Origin: an uncultured Gellertiella sp.
Lineage (GTDB): Bacteria > Pseudomonadota > Alphaproteobacteria > Rhizobiales > Rhizobiaceae
Reading direction: 5' to 3'
Length of the DNA stretch: 64,000 nt
Assembly: GCF_963457605.1 (NCBI RefSeq)
Contig: NZ_OY735139.1
Coordinates: forward strand, 868,001-932,000
In this document: positions 52,891-61,648 of the stretch, piece by piece
Layout: each line of letters opens with the position of its first letter
How positions within the stretch are numbered: the stretch's first letter is position 1
Translations under genes and position numbers: made by a program
The notes under the pieces: generated by a model
Told to the model about the DNA's origin: nothing
Database searches by the model: none
Seen by the model: only the letters and a program-made list of their open reading frames with translations

Positions 52891-54009
52891 TCACCGAAGC
52901 GGCGGCAGTTTATTTTGCAGGCCCTGCGGCAGCAGGCCGACCAGCAGGCGGCGCAGATGCGGCCAGAGCACGCCAATCCCCAGCACCACCGCGCCGAGCA
53001 CCAGCAGCACCAGGAAGAAGCGCTGGCTGTATTCGATCTGGCGCTCGGCAATCAGCGAGGCGAACGCAAAGCCCAGCGACATCAGGCCCGACGTGACAAA
53101 GGCGCGCCGGTCGATGGCAAGACCGATCAGCACAAAGACCGTGACGACGGCAATGACCGTGCCGGGCAGCACCGAGGCGAGACTGCCGATATTCCAGATG
53201 CCCGCCTCGCCCATCTGAAAATGGATGAAGGCGAAGAACGAATAGAGCATGGCGGGTGCCGCCACCAGATGCAGCCAGAAGGCCACGTCGGACCGGAGCG
53301 TGCGGCGCAGCCTGTCCTTGAGATCAAAGCGCAGCGCCTGCGCAAACAGCACCACCCCGCCCGCCAGGCAAACGCCCGCCGTCATCACGGGATGGCCGCT
53401 GAAATCGCTGGAGCCGTAGAGGAACCGGCTGGCAAGGGCAGCAACCAGGAGCGTGCCGCTGCCGGTCAGGGTGGCGACAAGTCCGGCCAGCGCAATCGGC
53501 ACCCGGTAGCGCCAGTAAAAGGGCACGATCAGCACCGCATAGCCGATGACGACGGCCAGGATCTGCAGCGCCGTATCATTTTCCGGAAGCCACTTGACCA
53601 GATAGGTGACCAGCAGACTGGTCGAGGCAGCGATATAGGCAATAGTCAGCGTCACCGCGGGCAGCGCCAGACGCTGGCGCCTGACCAGCACTTCCGAAAG
53701 CACGATGGATGCCAGCAGCGCCACGGCGGCATGGGTGAGGCCCGCAAGGCCCGAAAGCGCGATGATCAGGCCGATGGTAATCAGCACATCATGGAAACCG
53801 CGCACGAAGCGCGGCATCTCGCTGTCTTCAAGCAGATTGGCCTCGGCCACCTCGCGCGATGCCGAAAGCCCTGCCCCTTCAACCGCTGCCACGGGAGACA
53901 TCGACCCTGTCCCCGTTTCCAGAAACGCAACCAGCCGGTCGGCCTGCTCTGCCGAGAGTATCCCCTCGCCCGTTGCCGCCGCCAGCGTCTCCCGCAGTCC
54001 ATGATCCAT
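52891..54009 (-). CDS. DUF2157-like polytopic membrane protein
   Basis: 372 residues. A soluble N-terminal part (about residues 1-70) with GILSAEQADRLVAFLE resembles the DUF2157 opening. About nine to ten hydrophobic helices follow (VLITIGLIIALSGLAGLTHA, LLVAALASRFLYG, PGTVIAVVTVFVLIGLAI, FFLVLLVLGAVVLGIGVLW). Unknown function, inner membrane. It is convergent with ychF and divergent from the MaoC-like pair. No regulatory feature seen. Confidence 0.8.
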   Translation of the reverse strand: MDHGLRETLAAATGEGILSAEQADRLVAFLETGTGSMSPVAAVEGAGLSASREVAEANLLEDSEMPRFVRGFHDVLITIGLIIALSGLAGLTHAAVALLASIVLSEVLVRRQRLALPAVTLTIAYIAASTSLLVTYLVKWLPENDTALQILAVVIGYAVLIVPFYWRYRVPIALAGLVATLTGSGTLLVAALASRFLYGSSDFSGHPVMTAGVCLAGGVVLFAQALRFDLKDRLRRTLRSDVAFWLHLVAAPAMLYSFFAFIHFQMGEAGIWNIGSLASVLPGTVIAVVTVFVLIGLAIDRRAFVTSGLMSLGFAFASLIAERQIEYSQRFFLVLLVLGAVVLGIGVLWPHLRRLLVGLLPQGLQNKLPPLR

Positions 54010-54327
54010 GCACGACTCCTGATGTATCAGGCAATTCTAAACGATTGCACCAAAAACGGAAGAGGTTGCAGGCAGAGAAAACCGGGAGTGGCATCTGCGG
54101 AACGCCCGTTGAAATCCCGGTCTGTTCTGCGGAAAAACCCGGCACAAACTGCGTGCGGACAGCCCTTCGCAACGGAAATCACCTTGAAAATCCGTCCTTT
54201 GCTCGCCATTGTGCAGCGCAAATTACAGGGGATGACCGTATGGTAGGCCACGCCCGCAACCTGCCGGTTCTCCTCTTGTAAACCCAAATTCGGCGCGGCC
54301 ACACATTCACGGGTCCGGGGAGACGCA
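54010..54327. other. Divergent intergenic region
   Basis: 318 bp between the DUF2157-like gene and the MaoC pair. Presumably it holds both promoters. I see no gene, repeat or clear palindrome. Confidence 0.5.
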
Positions 54328-54798
54328 ATGGCGGATACCAGATATTATTTCGAGGACTTCGACGTCGGGCGCGCGTTTGCGCTCGGACCGCGCGATGTCA
54401 GCGCGGCGGAGATCATCGCCTTTGCCCGAAAATTCGACCCGCAGCCGATGCATCTTTCCGAAGACGAGGGCAAGGCCAGCATTCTGGGCGGGCTATCGGC
54501 CTCCGGCTGGCATACGTCAGGCATGATGATGCGGATGCTGACCGACAGCTTTCTGCTGCAGTCCGCCTCGCAGGGATCTCCCGGCGTGGATTTCATGGAA
54601 TGGCGCAATCCCGTGCTCGCCGGCGACCGGCTGAGTGGCAAGAGCACCGTGCTCGACGCCCGGCCATTGCGCTCGCGCCCCGACCTCGGCGTCGTGCGCT
54701 TCCGCCATGAGCTGTTCAACCAGAAAGGCGCACCGGTCTGCGTCAGCGAGAATGCCATCCTGATGGGCATGCGGGTGAAGGCGGAGAACGCGGCGTGA
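54328..54798 (+). CDS. MaoC-family dehydratase/hydratase, first of a pair
   Basis: 156 residues, single hot-dog fold. YYFEDFDVGRAFALGPRDVS at the start; FARKFDPQPMHLSEDEGKAS contains the hydratase-2-like pattern with the catalytic Asp and His; GLSASGWHTSGMMMRML follows. The family hydrates enoyl-CoA or related thioesters. ATG 54328 follows GGGGAG. The stop overlaps the GTG start of the second MaoC gene. Two adjacent single-domain MaoC proteins often make a heterodimer; that is inferred here. Confidence 0.9.
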   Translation: MADTRYYFEDFDVGRAFALGPRDVSAAEIIAFARKFDPQPMHLSEDEGKASILGGLSASGWHTSGMMMRMLTDSFLLQSASQGSPGVDFMEWRNPVLAGDRLSGKSTVLDARPLRSRPDLGVVRFRHELFNQKGAPVCVSENAILMGMRVKAENAA

Positions 54799-55262
54799 AA
54801 CTGACAGAACTTTACCCCGCCGGCCAGAAGGTCGAAATCGGGTCGGTGCATTTCTCCGCAGACGAGATCATCGCCTTTGCCACGGACTTCGATCCGCAAC
54901 TCTTTCATGTCGATGCGGAAGCAGCAAGGCAGTCGCTGTTCGGCGGCCTCTGCGCCTCCGGCTGGCATAGTTGCGCGGGCTGGATGCGCTGCTATGTGGC
55001 GTTTTTCGAGGCCGAGGAAAAGCGACTGAAGGCGGAAGGGCTGGAACCGCCGAAGATGGGCCCCTCGCCCGGCTTCAGGGATCTTGCCTGGCTGAAACCG
55101 GTCTTTGCCGGTGACACCATCAGCTATTCGATCACCGTCACCGGCAGCAGGGCACTCGCCTCCCGCCCGGGCTGGATCATGAACTCGGTTCTCTGCGCGG
55201 GCAGCAACCAGAAGGGGGAACCGGTGATCCGCTTCGAAAGCTCGATTGTCGAATTCGAATAG
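54795..55262 (+). CDS. MaoC-family dehydratase/hydratase, second of a pair
   Basis: 155 residues. It is similar to the preceding protein: LYPAGQKVEIGSVHFSADEI, FATDFDPQLFHVDAEAARQS with the Asp/His pair, and GGLCASGWHSCAGWMRCYVA. It starts at GTG 54795, overlapping the stop of the first gene (GTGA), which indicates translational coupling. Substrate unknown. Convergent with apt. Confidence 0.9.
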   Translation: MKLTELYPAGQKVEIGSVHFSADEIIAFATDFDPQLFHVDAEAARQSLFGGLCASGWHSCAGWMRCYVAFFEAEEKRLKAEGLEPPKMGPSPGFRDLAWLKPVFAGDTISYSITVTGSRALASRPGWIMNSVLCAGSNQKGEPVIRFESSIVEFE

Positions 55263-55288
55263 GGCGCAGCGAAACCGCCCTTTCTGGT

Positions 55289-55831
55289 TTAGTGCCCGCT
55301 GAATTCCACCAGCGTGCGCACTTCCACACCCAGCGCTTCCAGCTTTGCCCGACCGCCGAGATCCGGCAGATCGATGACGAAGCAGGCGGAGACCACGTCG
55401 GCTCCGAGCTGGCGCAGTAACTGCACCGCGCCGACTGCCGTGCCGCCGGTGGCAATCAGGTCATCGACCAGGATGACCTTTTCGCCGGGCAGCACCGCAT
55501 CGCGGTGAATCTCCATCTCGTCGATGCCATATTCCAGACTGTAGGCGATGCTGACCGTCTCGTGCGGCAGCTTGCCCTTCTTGCGGATCGGCACGAAGCC
55601 TGCCGACAGCTGATGGGCAACGGCCCCGCCGAGAATGAAACCGCGCGCTTCCATGCCGGCGATCTTGCGGACATTCAGCCCCACATAGGGATTGACCAGC
55701 TCGTCCACCGCCCGGCGAAAGGCACGGGGATTGCCAAGCAGCGTGGTGATGTCGCGAAACATGATGCCGGGTTTCGGATAATCGGGGATCGAGCGGATGG
55801 ATTTGACGAGATCGTTGTCGAAGGATGACAT
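55289..55831 (-). CDS. apt: Adenine phosphoribosyltransferase
   Basis: 180 residues, the normal size. It salvages adenine to AMP using PRPP. Seen: [20 protein letters not shown] at the start, [17 protein letters not shown], and [20 protein letters not shown]. The PRPP motif is [20 protein letters not shown] at about residues 121-140. ATG 55831 begins the conserved sequence. It lies downstream of petABC on the same strand, but a strong terminator separates them. Confidence 0.96.
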   Translation of the reverse strand: MSSFDNDLVKSIRSIPDYPKPGIMFRDITTLLGNPRAFRRAVDELVNPYVGLNVRKIAGMEARGFILGGAVAHQLSAGFVPIRKKGKLPHETVSIAYSLEYGIDEMEIHRDAVLPGEKVILVDDLIATGGTAVGAVQLLRQLGADVVSACFVIDLPDLGGRAKLEALGVEVRTLVEFSGH

Positions 55832-55943
55832 GGGCGGGAGCGGTCCCCTGGTTGGAAAAGGCTTCAGGCAAATTGGTCCGGCCAATCGCGAAAGTCCAGC
55901 GGCAAGATCACCCGCCTGGCTTTCATGCGCGATGACGCACATA

Positions 55944-55973
55944 AAAAAGGCGGGCACCAGGGCCCGCCTTTTT
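55944..55973 (-). terminator. Rho-independent terminator of petABC
   Basis: AAAAAGGCGGGC (55944-55955) pairs with GCCCGCCTTTTT (55962-55973) around a 6-base loop, with A and T runs on both sides, so it can act in either direction. It lies 20 bp past the petC stop. Confidence 0.92.
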
Positions 55974-55993
55974 CAAAACACCGGATCAGCGGA

Positions 55994-56839
55994 TCAATGC
56001 TGTTCCTTGTTGGCGTAGACCGACTTCTTCGTCACATAGACCAGTGCGGTGAAGATCGCGAGGAAGATCATCACCATGAAGCCGGTGCGCTTGCGTTCCT
56101 CGAGATGCGGCTCGGCAGCCCACATCAGGAAGGAGGCCACGTCCTTGGCATACTGGTCGACCGTCTGCGGCGACCCGTCGTCATAGGTCACCTGACCGTC
56201 CGACAGCGGGGCCGGCATGGCGAGAACCGCAGCATTGGCGAAATACGGGTTGTAATGCGAGGTATCCGGCACCTTCATGTCGGCCGGCGGGTTTTCGTAG
56301 CCGGTCAGCAGCGAGTAGATGTAGTCCGGACCACCCTGCTGGTACTGGGTGAAGATGTCGAAGACGAACTGCGGGAAGCCCCGCTCGATCCCGCGGGCCT
56401 TGGCGATCAGCGAGAAGTCCGGCGGCACGGCACCATTGTTGGCGGCAGCCGCAGCTTCCTTGTTCGGGAAGGGCGACGGGAAGTAGTCGGAGGCAATGCC
56501 CTTGCGGGTAAACATCTCGCCTTCGGCATTCGGGCCGTCCTGAATGTCGTATTCGGCGGCAAATGCCTTGACCTGCTCGACGCTGTAGCCAAGGTCGGTC
56601 AGGTTGCGGAACGACACCAGCTTCATCGAGTGGCAGGCCGAGCAGACTTCCTTGTAGACCTTCAGGCCGCGCTGCAGCTGGGCCTTGTCATACTTGCCGA
56701 ACGGACCGCCAAAGGTCCAGTCGACATTCTTCGGCTTGTGGATCGGGTAGGTCTGCTCCGCTTCGGCGGCGAATGCCGAACCGAAGCCGAGACCGGCGAC
56801 CATTGCGAGCGACAGAATGCTTGTAACAAGCTTTTTCAT
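55994..56839 (-). CDS. petC: Cytochrome c1 of the bc1 complex
   Basis: 281 residues. The signal peptide is about residues 1-24 (LVTSILSLAMVAGLGFGSAF). Heme is bound at VCSACHSMKL (about residues 66-75), and the axial methionine is likely in ANAAVLAMPAPLSDG. A C-terminal anchor helix (TGFMVMIFLAIFTALVYVTK) ends KEQH. It passes electrons from the Rieske protein to soluble cytochrome c on the periplasmic side. Separate b and c1 genes contrast with the fused fbcH of Bradyrhizobium. Last gene of petABC, followed by a strong terminator. Confidence 0.96.
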   Translation of the reverse strand: MKKLVTSILSLAMVAGLGFGSAFAAEAEQTYPIHKPKNVDWTFGGPFGKYDKAQLQRGLKVYKEVCSACHSMKLVSFRNLTDLGYSVEQVKAFAAEYDIQDGPNAEGEMFTRKGIASDYFPSPFPNKEAAAAANNGAVPPDFSLIAKARGIERGFPQFVFDIFTQYQQGGPDYIYSLLTGYENPPADMKVPDTSHYNPYFANAAVLAMPAPLSDGQVTYDDGSPQTVDQYAKDVASFLMWAAEPHLEERKRTGFMVMIFLAIFTALVYVTKKSVYANKEQH

Positions 56840-56861
56840 GGTTCTAATCCCTTTCCGTTGC

Positions 56862-58130
56862 TCAGGCACGGGCGCCAGACGCCTTGGCCTGCTGTTCCAG
56901 CACCGCTTCGGTGATGGAATTCGGCACGCGGCGCGGGGTTTCCAGGAGGCCAAGCAGCGGCATGATCACGACAAAGAAGCCGAAATAGTAGATCGTACCG
57001 GCCAGAGCCATCATCGTATAGAGATCCGACGGGTGGCGCGAGCCGAGCCAGCCGAGCATGATGCAGTCGGCGACAAAGATCCAGAAGAACAGCTTGTACC
57101 ACGGACGGTAGACGGCAGAGCGTACCTTCGAGGTGTCGAGCCAGGGCAGGAAGAACAGGATAATGATCGAGCCGAACATCACCAGAACGCCACCGAGCTT
57201 CGAATTGATCGGCCCGATGTTGAAGGTGATGGCGCGCAGCATCGCGTAGAACGGCAGGTAGTACCATTCCGGAACGATATGCGACGGCGTCTTCAGCGAG
57301 TCGAACGGGATGTAGTTGTCGGGATGGCCGAGATAGTTCGGCAGGTAGAAGACGAACCAGGCGTAGAAAATCAGGAATACCGACACACCAAGCGCATCCT
57401 TCATCGTCGCATAGGGCGTGAAGGGCACGGTGTCGGTCTTGGTCTTGACTTCAACGCCGGTCGGGTTGGTCTGGCCGGTCACATGCAGCGCCCAGACGTG
57501 CAGGATGACGACGCCGACGATCATGAAGGGCAGCAGGTAATGCAGCGAGAAGAAGCGGTTCAGCGTCGGATTGTCGACCGCAAAGCCGCCGAGCAGGAAC
57601 TGCTGCACCCATTCGCCAACCCAGGGGAAGGCGGTAAAGAAGCCGGTGATGACAGTTGCGCCCCAGCCGGACATCTGGCCCCAGGGCAGAACGTAGCCCA
57701 TGAAACCGGTTGCCATCATCAGGAGATAGATGACCACGCCGAGCATCCAGAGGATTTCGCGCGGTGCCTTGTAGGAGCCGTAGTAGAGGCCCCGGGCAAT
57801 GTGCAGGTAGACGGCAATGAAGAAGAAGGACGCACCGTTGGAGTGCATGTAGCGCAGCAGCCAGCCATGGTTGACGTCGCGCATGATCTTTTCGACGGAG
57901 TTGAAGGCAACCCCGGTTTCAGCCGAATAATGCATGGCGAGAACCACGCCGGTGAGGATCTGCACGATCAGCATGACCGACAGCATGGCACCGAAAGTAT
58001 AGGCATAGTTCAGGTTGCGCGGAACGGGATAGGCGACAAAACTGTCGTAGACCATGCGCGGCAGCGGAAGGCGCGCGTCGACCCATTTTCCAAGTCCCGA
58101 TGTAGGTTCGTATGACGAATGACCACTCAT
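56862..58130 (-). CDS. petB: Cytochrome b of the bc1 complex
   Basis: 422 residues with eight membrane helices. Heme-ligand histidines are seen in [10 protein letters not shown] and [17 protein letters not shown] (helix B), and in [20 protein letters not shown] (helix D). The Qo-site motif [15 protein letters not shown] lies at about residues 282-296. It oxidises ubiquinol and drives the Q cycle in the inner membrane. It lies 13 bp downstream of petA and 22 bp upstream of petC, one operon. Confidence 0.97.
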   Translation of the reverse strand: MSGHSSYEPTSGLGKWVDARLPLPRMVYDSFVAYPVPRNLNYAYTFGAMLSVMLIVQILTGVVLAMHYSAETGVAFNSVEKIMRDVNHGWLLRYMHSNGASFFFIAVYLHIARGLYYGSYKAPREILWMLGVVIYLLMMATGFMGYVLPWGQMSGWGATVITGFFTAFPWVGEWVQQFLLGGFAVDNPTLNRFFSLHYLLPFMIVGVVILHVWALHVTGQTNPTGVEVKTKTDTVPFTPYATMKDALGVSVFLIFYAWFVFYLPNYLGHPDNYIPFDSLKTPSHIVPEWYYLPFYAMLRAITFNIGPINSKLGGVLVMFGSIIILFFLPWLDTSKVRSAVYRPWYKLFFWIFVADCIMLGWLGSRHPSDLYTMMALAGTIYYFGFFVVIMPLLGLLETPRRVPNSITEAVLEQQAKASGARA

Positions 58131-58143
58131 AATCAGTATCCCC

Positions 58144-58722
58144 TTAACCGATCTTGATCACTGTATCGGAAATGAACGAGAATTGCGGAACCGCAAGATT
58201 TTCCGGTGCCGGACCCTTCCGGATGCGTCCGGCAGTGTCATAGACCGAGCCATGGCAGGGGCAGAACCAGCCGCCATATTCGCCGGACTGGCCAAGCGGA
58301 ATGCAGCCGAGATGGGTGCAGGTGCCCACCATCACGATCCAGTTTTCCTTGCCCTTGCCGGCCGAACGGGATTCGTCGGTGGCCTGGGCATCGGCGGCCA
58401 CGTTGGCGTTGCGGGCGACCGGATCCTTGAGATCGGTCATTGCCACGGTCGCACTTTCTTCCACTTCCTTGTCGGTGCGGTTGCGGATGAAAACCGGCTT
58501 GCCGCGCCACTTGACCGTCAGCGACATGCCCTTCTGCAGGCTGGAAACATCCACTTCGATCGACGACTGGGCCAGCGTCGAGGCGTCAGGACGCATCTGG
58601 TCGATGAACGGCCAGGCAACAGCCACCGCTCCGACCACACCGGCCATACCCGTTGTCAGATAAAGGAAATCGCGGCGAGTGGGCTCGCCCAAGGTTCCGC
58701 TTTTGATGTCGTGTTCGCTCAC
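58144..58722 (-). CDS. petA: Rieske iron-sulfur subunit of the bc1 complex
   Basis: 192 residues. A twin-arginine-type N-terminus ([20 protein letters not shown]) also serves as the membrane anchor. The [2Fe-2S] cluster is held by CTHLGC and CPCHGS (about residues 133-138 and 153-158). It oxidises ubiquinol and reduces cytochrome c1. First gene of petABC. About 257 bp without a gene lie upstream, which should contain the promoter. Regulation by the MarR/OmpR-type pair at 29-30 kb is possible but unproven. Confidence 0.97.
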   Translation of the reverse strand: MSEHDIKSGTLGEPTRRDFLYLTTGMAGVVGAVAVAWPFIDQMRPDASTLAQSSIEVDVSSLQKGMSLTVKWRGKPVFIRNRTDKEVEESATVAMTDLKDPVARNANVAADAQATDESRSAGKGKENWIVMVGTCTHLGCIPLGQSGEYGGWFCPCHGSVYDTAGRIRKGPAPENLAVPQFSFISDTVIKIG

Positions 58723-58979
58723 GGCTAGACCATCCTCTCACGCAAATTCTGAGACCCGCAATTGCTCCCGCCGAATCGAACCTATAGCCACAGTTTGGCC
58801 ACAGATTCCCCGGCAATCCGGCGCGTTCTAAGCTTGATCCATGTTTATGTCCAGCCTTCGCAAGGAGATAAGGACGGTTTGTCGCGGGAAAATGTGGGCA
58901 AAAGGCCGCAGCTTCCGGGCATTGTTCGCTGCGTCGCGCGGCGAGGCTTTGCCGGGTTCCCGGCAAAGCCGGCGCGCAC

Positions 58980-60848
58980 CTACTCCGCCGCCTCGTCAAG
59001 CGCGATGAAGCCGCCGGATTGCCGCGCCCAGAGCTCGGCATAAAGCCCGCCTGCGGCGATCAGCTCGGCATGGGTGCCTTCTTCGATGATCCGGCCCTCG
59101 TCCATCACCACCAGCCGGTCGAGAGCGGCAATGGTCGACAGCCGGTGGGCGATGGCAAGCACCGTTTTTCCCTGCATCAACCGGTCGAGATTCTGCTGGA
59201 TGGCCGCCTCCACCTCGCTGTCGAGCGCCGAGGTCGCCTCGTCGAGCACGAGGATCGGGGCATTCTTCAGCAGCACCCGGGCAATGGCAATGCGCTGGCG
59301 CTGGCCGCCCGACAGCTTGACGCCCCGCTCTCCCACATGGGCCTCGATACCCTTGCGGCCATGCTGGTCCTGGAGATGGGCAATGAACTGGTCGGCCTCG
59401 GCATGGCGGATCGCTTCGTCGAGCTGTGCGTCCGAGGCATCGGGACGACCGAACAGGATGTTGTCGCGGATCGAGCGGTGCAGCAGCGCCGTATCCTGGG
59501 TCACCATGCCGATCTCGCCGCGCAGCGAGGCCTGCGTCACCTCGGCAATGTTCTCGCCGCCAATGGTGATCCGCCCGCCCTCCACATCGTGAAAGCGCAG
59601 GAGCAGATTGACCAGCGTCGACTTGCCCGCCCCCGAGCGGCCGACAATGCCGACCTTCTCGCCGGGCCGGACGGTGAGCGAGAGATTGTCGATCACCCCC
59701 CTGCCGCGCCCATAGTGGAAGGTGACGCCGTCGAAGCGGATCTCTGTCGAGGCAGGTCTGATCGGCAGCGCGCCCGGCCTGTCCTGCAGGCGGATCGGTT
59801 CCGACAGCATGTCGGCGGAATTCTGGATGGTGCCGATATTGCGCATGATGGTGTTGAAATGCGTCATCATCCGGCCCAGCAGCATGTTGAGCCGGAGCAC
59901 CAGCCCCAGCGTCACGGCCACCCCGCCGGAACTGATCGCGCCGGCAAACCAGAGATGCACCGAATAGGCGGCGACACTGGCAATCATGATGCCGGAGAGC
60001 AGCGACAGCGCCGAGCGCACGCCGGTGATGTGCCGGGAGAAATGCTTGACCGCATCATGCAGCCGGTCGAACCCGGCGCGCACATGGGCGTCATTGTCCT
60101 CCTCTCGACCGAACAGTTTCAGCGTCTGGATATTGGCATAGGCATCGACGATCCGGCCATTCAGCGCCGAGGAGGCCTCCGCCGTCACCCGCGACAGCTT
60201 GCGGATGCGCGGCACGAAGAAGCGGGCGATCAGCCCGAAGCCTGAGATCCACACCACCACGATCCCCGCCAGCCGCCAGTCGACCCGGGCAAACAGGAAC
60301 AGGGTGGAGGCGGTGTAGATGACGATGAACCAGACATTCTGCAGCATCGCGACCATCAGGTCACCGGTCGCCTGGCCTGCCGCCAGTACCTTGGTGACGA
60401 TACGTCCGGCAAAATCGTTCTGGAAGAAGCTCACCGACTGCCGGGCGATATGGGCATAGGCCTGCCAGCGCGACATCGTGTAATAGCCGAGAATGATCGT
60501 CTGTTCCTCGACCAGCGCCCCCAATGCGACGGCAAGAAAGCGGAAGATCACCACCACCGCAAACATGAAGGCAAGCTCGGGGCCATGGCTGGCCAGAAGC
60601 GCCGGAAAACCGCCCTCCTTCGGCACGGTCCCCAGCATGTCGACCAGCCGCCCGACGAAGTAGAAAAGCCCCGCCTCCAGCATCGCCACCAGGCCACCGA
60701 GCACCAGCATGGCAAAGAACGGCCAGCGGGCCTGCGAGACATAGAACCAGATGAACGGCCACAGGCCACGCGGCGGCGTCAGGTCGCCCCGCCGCCGGTA
60801 GGGGTCAATCCAGGTTTCGAACAGGCGGAGCACGGGTCTGAAGATCAT
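58980..60848 (-). CDS. ABC exporter, fused permease and ATP-binding domains
   Basis: 622 residues. An N-terminal six-helix permease domain (about residues 35-330) is followed by the ATPase: Walker A GRSGAGKSTLVN at about residue 407, Q loop MVTQDTAL, signature KLSGGQRQRIAIAR, and Walker B ILVLDEATSALD. It is an MsbA-like or multidrug-type half exporter that works as a dimer. It is closely related to the exporter at 61649-63550. The two flank a toxin-antitoxin pair and may be partners or recent duplicates. Confidence 0.94.
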   Translation of the reverse strand: MIFRPVLRLFETWIDPYRRRGDLTPPRGLWPFIWFYVSQARWPFFAMLVLGGLVAMLEAGLFYFVGRLVDMLGTVPKEGGFPALLASHGPELAFMFAVVVIFRFLAVALGALVEEQTIILGYYTMSRWQAYAHIARQSVSFFQNDFAGRIVTKVLAAGQATGDLMVAMLQNVWFIVIYTASTLFLFARVDWRLAGIVVVWISGFGLIARFFVPRIRKLSRVTAEASSALNGRIVDAYANIQTLKLFGREEDNDAHVRAGFDRLHDAVKHFSRHITGVRSALSLLSGIMIASVAAYSVHLWFAGAISSGGVAVTLGLVLRLNMLLGRMMTHFNTIMRNIGTIQNSADMLSEPIRLQDRPGALPIRPASTEIRFDGVTFHYGRGRGVIDNLSLTVRPGEKVGIVGRSGAGKSTLVNLLLRFHDVEGGRITIGGENIAEVTQASLRGEIGMVTQDTALLHRSIRDNILFGRPDASDAQLDEAIRHAEADQFIAHLQDQHGRKGIEAHVGERGVKLSGGQRQRIAIARVLLKNAPILVLDEATSALDSEVEAAIQQNLDRLMQGKTVLAIAHRLSTIAALDRLVVMDEGRIIEEGTHAELIAAGGLYAELWARQSGGFIALDEAAE

Positions 60849-60959
60849 GGCGCTGATATAGGGGCAAACCGTCTGTCGTCAAAATGAAAAACCGGTAAGA
60901 TGCGCGGATACGGAGTTTGCCAGATTTCAGAAATGTAACTTTTAAATCACGGATTTCCC

Positions 60960-61256
60960 ATGTATCATCTATACCGGACCGATCATTATCTGAATTGGGA
61001 ACGGAGGCTGCGCGACCGGACGGCCTTGGCGACGATCACCGCCCGTCTCGCCCGTTTGGCCTATGGACATCTCGGGGACACCAAACCCGTTGGCAATGGT
61101 GTCCTGGAACTGCGCATTCACCTGGGACCGGGATACAGGATTTATTTCACGATCCGCGACCAGCAGATCGTGTTGTTGCTCTCTGGCGGCGACAAGAGCA
61201 GTCAGGTGGCGGACATCGCTTTGGCGAAAAGGCTGAAAAGGGAACTTGAACAATGA
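60960..61256 (+). CDS. RelE/HigB-type toxin of a type II toxin-antitoxin module
   Basis: 98 residues. It shows the addiction-module killer pattern: WERRLRDRTALATITARLAR with the first helix pair, GHLGDTKPVGNGVLELRIHL, GPGYRIYFTIRDQQIVLLLS, GGDKSSQVADIALAKRL. RelE-like toxins cleave mRNA on the ribosome. Its stop overlaps the next start (ATGA). The toxin-first order is typical of higBA. It reads opposite to both flanking ABC exporter genes. Confidence 0.9.
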   Translation: MYHLYRTDHYLNWERRLRDRTALATITARLARLAYGHLGDTKPVGNGVLELRIHLGPGYRIYFTIRDQQIVLLLSGGDKSSQVADIALAKRLKRELEQ

Positions 61257-61576
61257 CACCGGTGCTGCATCCCCATGATCTCGCCGAAAATCTGACCTCC
61301 GGGGAAGATGTCAAGATCTTCCTCACCGACGCCCTTGAAAGTGGCGATGCGGGCTTCATCGCCCATGCGATGGGCATCGCGGCGCGGGCGCAGGGCATGA
61401 GCGACATCGCGCGCGAAACCGGGCTTGCCCGCGAGGCGCTCTACCGGTCGCTGACAGCTGAAGGCAACCCGACGCTGAAATCGGTGCTGGCGGTGCTGAC
61501 GGCGCTTGGCCTGAAACTTTCAGCCGTACCGGTCGACGCCACCCCGGCCCGCAAGCGGGCACCGGCGCAGAAATAG
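61253..61576 (+). CDS. HigA-like antitoxin with helix-turn-helix
   Basis: 107 residues. The N-terminal part (HPHDLAENLTSGEDVKIFLT) should bind the toxin. It is followed by an XRE-like helix-turn-helix (MSDIARETGLAREALYRSLT, GNPTLKSVLAVLTALGLKLS) at about residues 50-90. It neutralises the RelE/HigB toxin encoded just upstream and probably represses the pair. Translation is coupled by the ATGA overlap. Confidence 0.92.
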   Translation: MTPVLHPHDLAENLTSGEDVKIFLTDALESGDAGFIAHAMGIAARAQGMSDIARETGLAREALYRSLTAEGNPTLKSVLAVLTALGLKLSAVPVDATPARKRAPAQK

Positions 61577-61648
61577 CGGGACGCCGGGTCAGGGATCGAT
61601 GCCGCGCGCCGGGTCGGACGCGCGGCTCGTTTTCGTGGGCGGCCGGGG

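Noticed and set aside
52447-54246. 599-codon plus-strand frame opposite the DUF2157-like gene
   Set aside because: It starts inside ychF and runs antisense to a membrane protein gene. Its composition (Arg, Gln, His rich) is that of a shadow.
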